Shown in pieces: positions 60,300 to 64,000 of a DNA stretch of 64,000 bases. The notes under the pieces were generated by a model. It saw only the letters and a program-made list of their open reading frames with translations, did not search any database and was not told where the DNA came from. Every line of letters starts with the position of its first letter. Position 1 is the stretch's first letter. A program made the translations under genes and the position numbers. The DNA comes from Verrucomicrobiota bacterium (GTDB lineage Bacteria; Verrucomicrobiota; Verrucomicrobiia; CAIQCK01). The DNA lies in the NCBI GenBank assembly GCA_016235595.1, contig JACRJX010000041.1:474600-538599 (forward strand), given 5' to 3'.

Positions 60300-60576
60300 A
60301 TGGCTATCTATGGGCAAGCTATCTGTAGAACCTCAAACCTCCGTCAACCGCGACGGCTCGTGGCAGGCTGGCCACGAAGGTACCAAGAACAGCTTCACTA
60401 TCGGCGGCCTGACGCCCGGCCAGATGTATTACTTCCACATGGCCGCCTTCGGTCCCGACGGCTGGGAGCCCTCGGAGCGACATCGCCCAGCGCAGAGTGG
60501 CGTAGCGGAACACAAACACGCGAGAGAGCTGGAGCGAAAGCTCCGGCTCTTTTGCAGGGATGAATCGAGACTATGA
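60300..60576 (+). pseudogene. Remnant of a fibronectin type III-domain gene
   Basis: A strong ribosome binding site (aaggag) and ATG at 60300 start a frame that soon loses sense. Another frame (from 60310) encodes GTKNSFTIGGLTPGQMYYFH and MAAFGPDGWEPSE, which read like the end of an FnIII domain. The frame break suggests deletion or frameshift of an FnIII-type secreted protein gene. A hairpin terminator (60525-60553) still follows. Confidence 0.5.
60525..60553 (+). terminator. Intrinsic terminator with GAAA loop
   Basis: AGAGCTGGAGC pairs with GCTCCGGCTCT (11 bp, one G-T pair) around a GAAA tetraloop and is followed by TTTT. It lies just 20 bp before the ATG at 60573 and separates the FnIII remnant from the next gene. 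Confidence 0.8.
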
Positions 60577-61811
60577 GCGAACACAAGTTTTACTTAAAGC
60601 CTTTACCCGCCGCCGTTGTTTTCCAGAAGTTCATTGATGTGCTGCAAGAGATTCCAACAGTTACAACCATCTTGGATCTCAACATCAGCACGAACTTGTT
60701 CGGTAAGAGTTTCACGCGCAACCTTCCGACGAAAGCACTAGTGGAAAACGGTGAGGTGCGATCCACTCTAGCATCTTTACAGAAGCGAGAATTCGTCCAA
60801 CTAGATTCGCTCTCAGCAAACATCAACCCACACCGTGCGTTAACTTATTACGCAAGAGAAAACTCCCCTGCCTACATCCAACTCCGAGTAGATGACACTG
60901 CCCCCGATTTTGTTAGCCAGACGGCAGATATTCTCCACAAGCATTTCAACCTCTGTCGTCACGACGAACTAATTGCCTCATCGCTGCCCGAGAATGAACA
61001 ACGCGTTTTTCGGTATGCACAGGCGACAATTTCCGATTTCGCCACGCAAGCCGCCAAACTTGCGCAGTCAGCAGCAACTCAGACGGAGGAATTCACGCGT
61101 TTACTTCGCGAAAAGATGACCGATCTGGATCAGCGATACCAAGCGAAGGCCGATGATCTTGAGTCTCGATACAAGGTAAAAGAAAAGGAACTCGAACAAC
61201 GCGAACAGAAGCACGTCGAATTGGTAAAGGAATTTGACGCGCGCAGCAACACCCTCGTTCGCCGCAATCTTCTGGCGCAGTATCAAAAACAAATTGATGA
61301 CCAGAAGAATTGGCAAGCATCTCAAACGACGGCAGACAAGCGTCGCATAATTCATTGGATTTGTCTTCCGACGTTGGCTCTGTCAGCTGGCTGGGTTGCT
61401 TGTATCGTCTCGAAATTGATGAACACACAGCAATTTGACTGGCACAACTTGCTTTCGTTCACGCCGGGCACGTTGCTCTTCATCTCAACGGCCATCTTCT
61501 ACATCAAATGGAACGACCATTGGTTCCAGGAGCACGCACAGGCTGAGTTCACCAATCGCAAGTTCGCAGCCGATATGTTGCGAGCCAGTTGGCTCGCAGA
61601 ACTAGTCATGGAATGGGAATCCAAGAAACAGACTGAGTTCTCCCCCGAACTGGTCAACCGACTTTCCATGAGTCTTTTCGAGGCTCCTCGAATGCAATAT
61701 CGGAGCCAACATCCTTTCGATCAGCTCCAAGAACTGTTTAAGACAATATCACGAGTTAAAGTCTCGAAGGATGGAGTCGAAGTCGCGAAAGAGAAAGACA
61801 ACTCAAAATGA
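60573..61811 (+). CDS. Coiled-coil protein with two membrane segments, unknown function
   Basis: 412 residues, no recognised family. Residues ~1-140 are globular (QLRVDDTAPDFVSQTADILH). Residues ~150-260 form a charged coiled coil (LLREKMTDLDQRYQAKADDL, LEQREQKHVELVKEF). Two hydrophobic segments follow (residues ~268-288 and ~300-318; WICLPTLALSAGWVACIV and SFTPGTLLFISTAIFYI). A short Lys/Asp tail ends the protein. The base composition is visibly AT-richer than neighbouring genes, suggesting horizontal acquisition. No ribosome binding site of good strength. Function unknown. Confidence 0.72.
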   Translation: MSEHKFYLKPLPAAVVFQKFIDVLQEIPTVTTILDLNISTNLFGKSFTRNLPTKALVENGEVRSTLASLQKREFVQLDSLSANINPHRALTYYARENSPAYIQLRVDDTAPDFVSQTADILHKHFNLCRHDELIASSLPENEQRVFRYAQATISDFATQAAKLAQSAATQTEEFTRLLREKMTDLDQRYQAKADDLESRYKVKEKELEQREQKHVELVKEFDARSNTLVRRNLLAQYQKQIDDQKNWQASQTTADKRRIIHWICLPTLALSAGWVACIVSKLMNTQQFDWHNLLSFTPGTLLFISTAIFYIKWNDHWFQEHAQAEFTNRKFAADMLRASWLAELVMEWESKKQTEFSPELVNRLSMSLFEAPRMQYRSQHPFDQLQELFKTISRVKVSKDGVEVAKEKDNSK

Positions 61812-61891
61812 GGAGATGATGACGCCTTGCTTCATCATTTCCATCCTCATCTGTCGGCTTCGTCCTCAAAGAATTGAGAAAGTCATTGATT

Positions 61892-62260
61892 ATGCATGCA
61901 TTTGGATACGAGAAGAAAGAAAGCAGTTCTAGCAAGTCGGAGATAACGGAGGTTGACGGAACCAAGAAGGTAAGCGAAGAAAACCATTCCAATTCCGCTA
62001 GCCTCCTCGACAATCTGGTCGAGACACTTGGAGCCTCAGGGATCATTGCTGTTGTAGTCATCTCAACTGCCTGTGCAATCGCAATCATACAGGCGGTCCG
62101 CGGAACACAAGTTGAAATACCGAAGTTTCTTTACGAGTTTTCCATTTTGATTCTAGGGTTTTATTTCGGACAACGGTCATCCACTCGCAGAAGTCAATCA
62201 CGTGACGCGTCATCGAAGGTCCCAGTCGGATTCTGTCGGCAGGAAAAAGGAGTGAAGTGA
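61892..62260 (+). CDS. Small membrane protein of unknown function
   Basis: 122 residues from ATG 61892 (an upstream TTG is possible). A polar Ser/Glu/Lys-rich N-terminus, then two hydrophobic segments (about residues 48-70, ASGIIAVVVISTACAIAIIQ, and 80-96, LYEFSILILGFYFG), and a basic tail. AT-rich like the preceding gene, 80 bp upstream, and perhaps cotranscribed. No family recognised. Confidence 0.6.
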   Translation: MHAFGYEKKESSSSKSEITEVDGTKKVSEENHSNSASLLDNLVETLGASGIIAVVVISTACAIAIIQAVRGTQVEIPKFLYEFSILILGFYFGQRSSTRRSQSRDASSKVPVGFCRQEKGVK

Positions 62261-62339
62261 ATTCCACAAAGCTACGTTCGCGAAGTGCGAATTGATCGCG
62301 GCACTCCGCCAAGAGGCTTTGCGCCTGCTTCTGATGTGA

Positions 62340-62474
62340 GTGCTGGCTGCGGGCGGAGTGCTGGCCGCGGTGGCGGCGCTTGACTTCGATCAGGGTGATC
62401 GCTTTTTGCATCGAAGCCTCGACGGTGGCGACTTCCTCGTCGCTGAGTTTCTGGGCGAATGCTTGCTCGGCGCG
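62340..62474 (-). repeat. Partial duplicate of the atpC 3' end
   Basis: 135 bp that match atpC positions 62884-63018 without gaps (constant offset 544), with about 16 mismatches by hand count. On the minus strand the atpC tail is still readable (AQKLSDEEVATVEASMQKAI, then ALIEVKRRHRG-type). It lies immediately downstream of the AbrB gene; the intact atpC is on its other side. Confidence 0.85.
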
Positions 62475-62475
62475 A

Positions 62476-62697
62476 TTATCCGCGCACTTTCGCCAGATAG
62501 TCATCCACGCCCAGGTTGCCGGGCAGTTTGCCGTGCCCGCGCCATTTGCGGAACACGTCCTGGCCTTGGCGCTTGACGGCGATCAAGCGTCCGTTTTGGA
62601 CCTCAAAGTCCAATTCAGTTCCCGGCCGCAGCCCCAACCGGTCGCGGCAGGGCTTCGGGATCGTCACCTGCCCTTTCTCGGAAACAATTGCTTTCAT
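62476..62697 (-). CDS. AbrB/MazE (SpoVT)-type antitoxin-like DNA-binding protein
   Basis: 73 residues. The N-terminal swapped-hairpin motif is clear: MKAIVSEKGQVTIPKPCRDR, then LGLRPGTELDFEVQNGRLIA. The C-terminus (HGKLPGNLGVDDYLAKVRG) resembles the linker of VapB-type antitoxins. Such antitoxins are normally followed by an overlapping toxin gene (PIN/VapC or MazF). Here the position is taken by the atpC tail duplicate, so no toxin is present and the gene is an orphan. It probably binds its own operator. Confidence 0.85.
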   Translation of the reverse strand: MKAIVSEKGQVTIPKPCRDRLGLRPGTELDFEVQNGRLIAVKRQGQDVFRKWRGHGKLPGNLGVDDYLAKVRG

Positions 62698-62877
62698 ACC
62701 GGCACGCTACGAATTCCTAGCATTTACGTCAACCAACGTCCACGCAGACGGCCTGCACGGTGATTTGCCTGGTGGAACGAGCGTGCGATTGCTGCTGTTG
62801 AGCCGAAGGAAAGCGTGCGCGGAGCGCCCGCTCCACCCCATGGCAGCAATGTGGTTTTGCGTCCTTCGTGACGCGGG

Positions 62878-63315
62878 TTACTTGTGCTGGCTGCGGGCGG
62901 CGGGTTGGCCACGGTGGCGGCGCTTGACTTCGATCAGGGCGATCGCTTTCTGCATCGAAGCCTCGACGGTGACCACTTCTTCGTCGCTGAGCTTCTGGGC
63001 CAGCCGCTGCTCGGCGCGCTTGCGGGCATCAATGGCGGCGACCTCGTCAATCGACTCGGCGCGCAAGGCCATGTCAGCCAGCACGCGCACGGCCTCGCCG
63101 GTGATTTCGGCGAAGCCGGAACCGATGGCCATCACGGTTTCCTCGCCATCCTTGGTGATGCGCAGCTCGCCGGGCACAATCGTCGTCATCAGCGGCTCGT
63201 GGCCAGCCAGCACACCGAGTTCACCGGCTGCGCCGGGCAGCACCACCATGTCCACCTGCTCGGAGTAGGCGATGGCTTCCGGCGTGACGATTTCGAGTTT
63301 GAGCAGCGAAGCCAT
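62878..63315 (-). CDS. atpC: ATP synthase F1 epsilon subunit
   Basis: 145 residues. Subunit of the F1 central stalk; its C-terminal helices can inhibit ATP hydrolysis. The N-terminal beta barrel is clear (KLEIVTPEAIAYSEQVDMVV, PGAAGELGVLAGHEPLMT, IGSGFAEITGEAVRVLAD); the C-terminal helical part (ARKRAEQRLAQKLSDEEVVT) ends in a basic tail. The ATG overlaps the atpD TGA by one base (TGATG). Last gene of the atp operon on the minus strand; its 3' end is duplicated 544 bp downstream. Confidence 0.97.
   Translation of the reverse strand: MASLLKLEIVTPEAIAYSEQVDMVVLPGAAGELGVLAGHEPLMTTIVPGELRITKDGEETVMAIGSGFAEITGEAVRVLADMALRAESIDEVAAIDARKRAEQRLAQKLSDEEVVTVEASMQKAIALIEVKRRHRGQPAARSQHK
62884..63018 (-). 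repeat. Parental copy of the duplicated atpC 3' end
   Basis: The 135-bp region in atpC that corresponds to the repeat at 62340-62474. It encodes residues from about KRAEQ to the C-terminus of the epsilon subunit. Confidence 0.8.
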
Positions 63316-64000
63316 CAGCTTTCCTTGATCTCTTCGATGCCGCCCTTCATGTAGAAGTTGCCCTCGGGCACTTCGTCGTGCTTGCCTTCGAGGATTTCCT
63401 TGAAGCCGCGCACGGTTTCCTGCACGGGCAGTTGTTTGCCGGGGCGGCCGGTGAAGACCTCGGCCACGGTAAACGGCTGGCTGAGGAAGCGCTGAATCTT
63501 GCGCGCGCGGAAGACGGTGAGCTTGTCGTCGGGCGAAAGCTCGTCCATGCCCAGGATCGCGATGATGTCCTGCAGGTCCTTGTAACGCTGAAGGACGCGC
63601 TGGACGCCGCGGGCGGTGTCGTAGTGTTCCTTGCCGACGATGTCCGGCGTGAGCGCGCGGCTGGTGGATGAGAGCGGATCCACGGCCGGGTAGATGCCGA
63701 TGTCCGTCAGGGCGCGGTCGAGCACGATGGTGGCGTCGAGGTGCGTGAACGTCGTGGCCGGCGCGGGGTCGGTGATGTCGTCGGCGGGGACGTAGATGGC
63801 CTGAAAGGAGGTGATGGAGCCTGTCTTCGTCGAGGTGATGCGCTCCTGCAACTCGCCCATTTCGGAGGCAAGGGTCGGCTGGTAACCGACCGCGCTCGGC
63901 GTGCGGCCGAGCAGCGCGGAGACCTCGGAGCCGGCCTGCGAGAAACGGAAGATGTTGTCAATGAACAGCAACACGTCCTGGTTCTTCTCGTCGCGGAAAT
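63315..64000 (-). CDS. atpD: ATP synthase F1 beta subunit, 5' end cut by window
   Basis: About 228 codons are visible, the C-terminal half. Catalytic subunit of F1. Signatures: LLFIDNIFRFSQAGSEVSAL (Walker-B region), SAVGYQPTLASEMGELQERI, ITSTKTGSITSFQAIYVPAD, and PAVDPLSSTSRAL (the ATP synthase alpha/beta signature), then GMDELSPDDKLTVFRARKIQ. The gene continues past the right edge. The stop overlaps the atpC start by one base. Confidence 0.97.
   Translation of the reverse strand, partial: FRDEKNQDVLLFIDNIFRFSQAGSEVSALLGRTPSAVGYQPTLASEMGELQERITSTKTGSITSFQAIYVPADDITDPAPATTFTHLDATIVLDRALTDIGIYPAVDPLSSTSRALTPDIVGKEHYDTARGVQRVLQRYKDLQDIIAILGMDELSPDDKLTVFRARKIQRFLSQPFTVAEVFTGRPGKQLPVQETVRGFKEILEGKHDEVPEGNFYMKGGIEEIKES

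Larger units (their letters stand above)
59472..60572. other. Gene-poor palindromic repeat region
   Basis: 1.1 kb without a convincing gene. It contains a hairpin at 59660-59681 (GGCTCGCC/GGCGAGCC), an inverted repeat at 59819-59861 (GGACATTCCTGTCCGC and GCGGACAAGAATGTCC, 15 of 16 matching), two copies of a composite repeat, and a fibronectin-III-like remnant with a terminator. It probably grew by insertion of mobile palindromic elements. Confidence 0.75.

Noticed and set aside
62085..62504. 139-residue open frame on the minus strand as a toxin partner of AbrB
   Set aside because: Its recognisable part is the duplicated atpC tail, and the rest resembles no toxin family; it is a fusion of duplicate and intergenic DNA.

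Overview
The window is about 64 kb of GC-rich, densely coding bacterial chromosome. The gene set suggests a member of the Verrucomicrobiota/PVC group: DUF1080, GH127/DUF1680, DUF362 with a Tat signal, DUF4832, squalene-cyclase-fold proteins with poly-proline linkers, many large TPR proteins, a 33-residue bS22/COX24-like protein and families of palindromic repeats. This assignment is inferred from gene content only; no rRNA or tRNA gene was seen. Starts were moved downstream of the longest possible start wherever a signal peptide, ribosome binding site, homologous start or ATGA overlap pointed there.

Layout. 0-1.2 kb: end of a phospholipid operon (plsY-gpsA, cut at the left edge). 1.3-4.4 kb: two tandem copies of a membrane-anchored squalene-cyclase-fold protein. 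4.4-10.7 kb: DUF362 and FxLYD-like proteins, TPR lipoprotein, DUF1080 protein, glycine-zipper lipoprotein, PfkB kinase. 10.7-15.4 kb: MoeB-rhodanese, DUF167, and an overlapping hisD-hisC-hisB operon. 15.5-28.9 kb: AsmA-like protein, a 1164-residue coiled-coil/TPR protein, a GH5-like enzyme and a 980-residue TPR protein. 29.2-36.6 kb: a sugar block with a GlmU-like nucleotidyltransferase fused to a galactokinase-family kinase, a DUF4832 protein, a DUF4190/pseudopilin-like protein and a GH127 enzyme. 36.8-41.2 kb: both subunits of DNA topoisomerase VI, separated by a uronate-isomerase-like gene. 41.3-50.8 kb: GH5 lipoprotein, DUF2905, APC transporter with UspA domain, amt-glnB with a sigma-54-type promoter, queA, a RibD reductase domain, and ilvN followed by a double-ACT protein and a cNMP-binding histidine kinase. 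50.9-59.5 kb: GT2, AraC regulator, a eukaryotic-type chorismate mutase, PPi-dependent phosphofructokinase, DUF1015, a TPR protein, the bS22-like gene and hisG. 59.5-62.9 kb: a 1.1-kb gene-poor palindromic repeat cluster, two AT-richer genes for membrane proteins, and an AbrB-type antitoxin lying between two copies of the 3' end of atpC. 62.9-64 kb: atpC and the 3' part of atpD, cut at the right edge.

The observations most worth following are the uridylyltransferase-kinase fusion with a helical insertion, bacterial topoisomerase VI carrying two in-frame palindromic insertions, the yeast-type chorismate mutase with its catalytic residues intact, the paired composite repeats showing a compensatory base-pair change, and the atpC tail duplication around an orphan antitoxin. 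No CRISPR array, rRNA, tRNA, transposase or integrase gene was seen.
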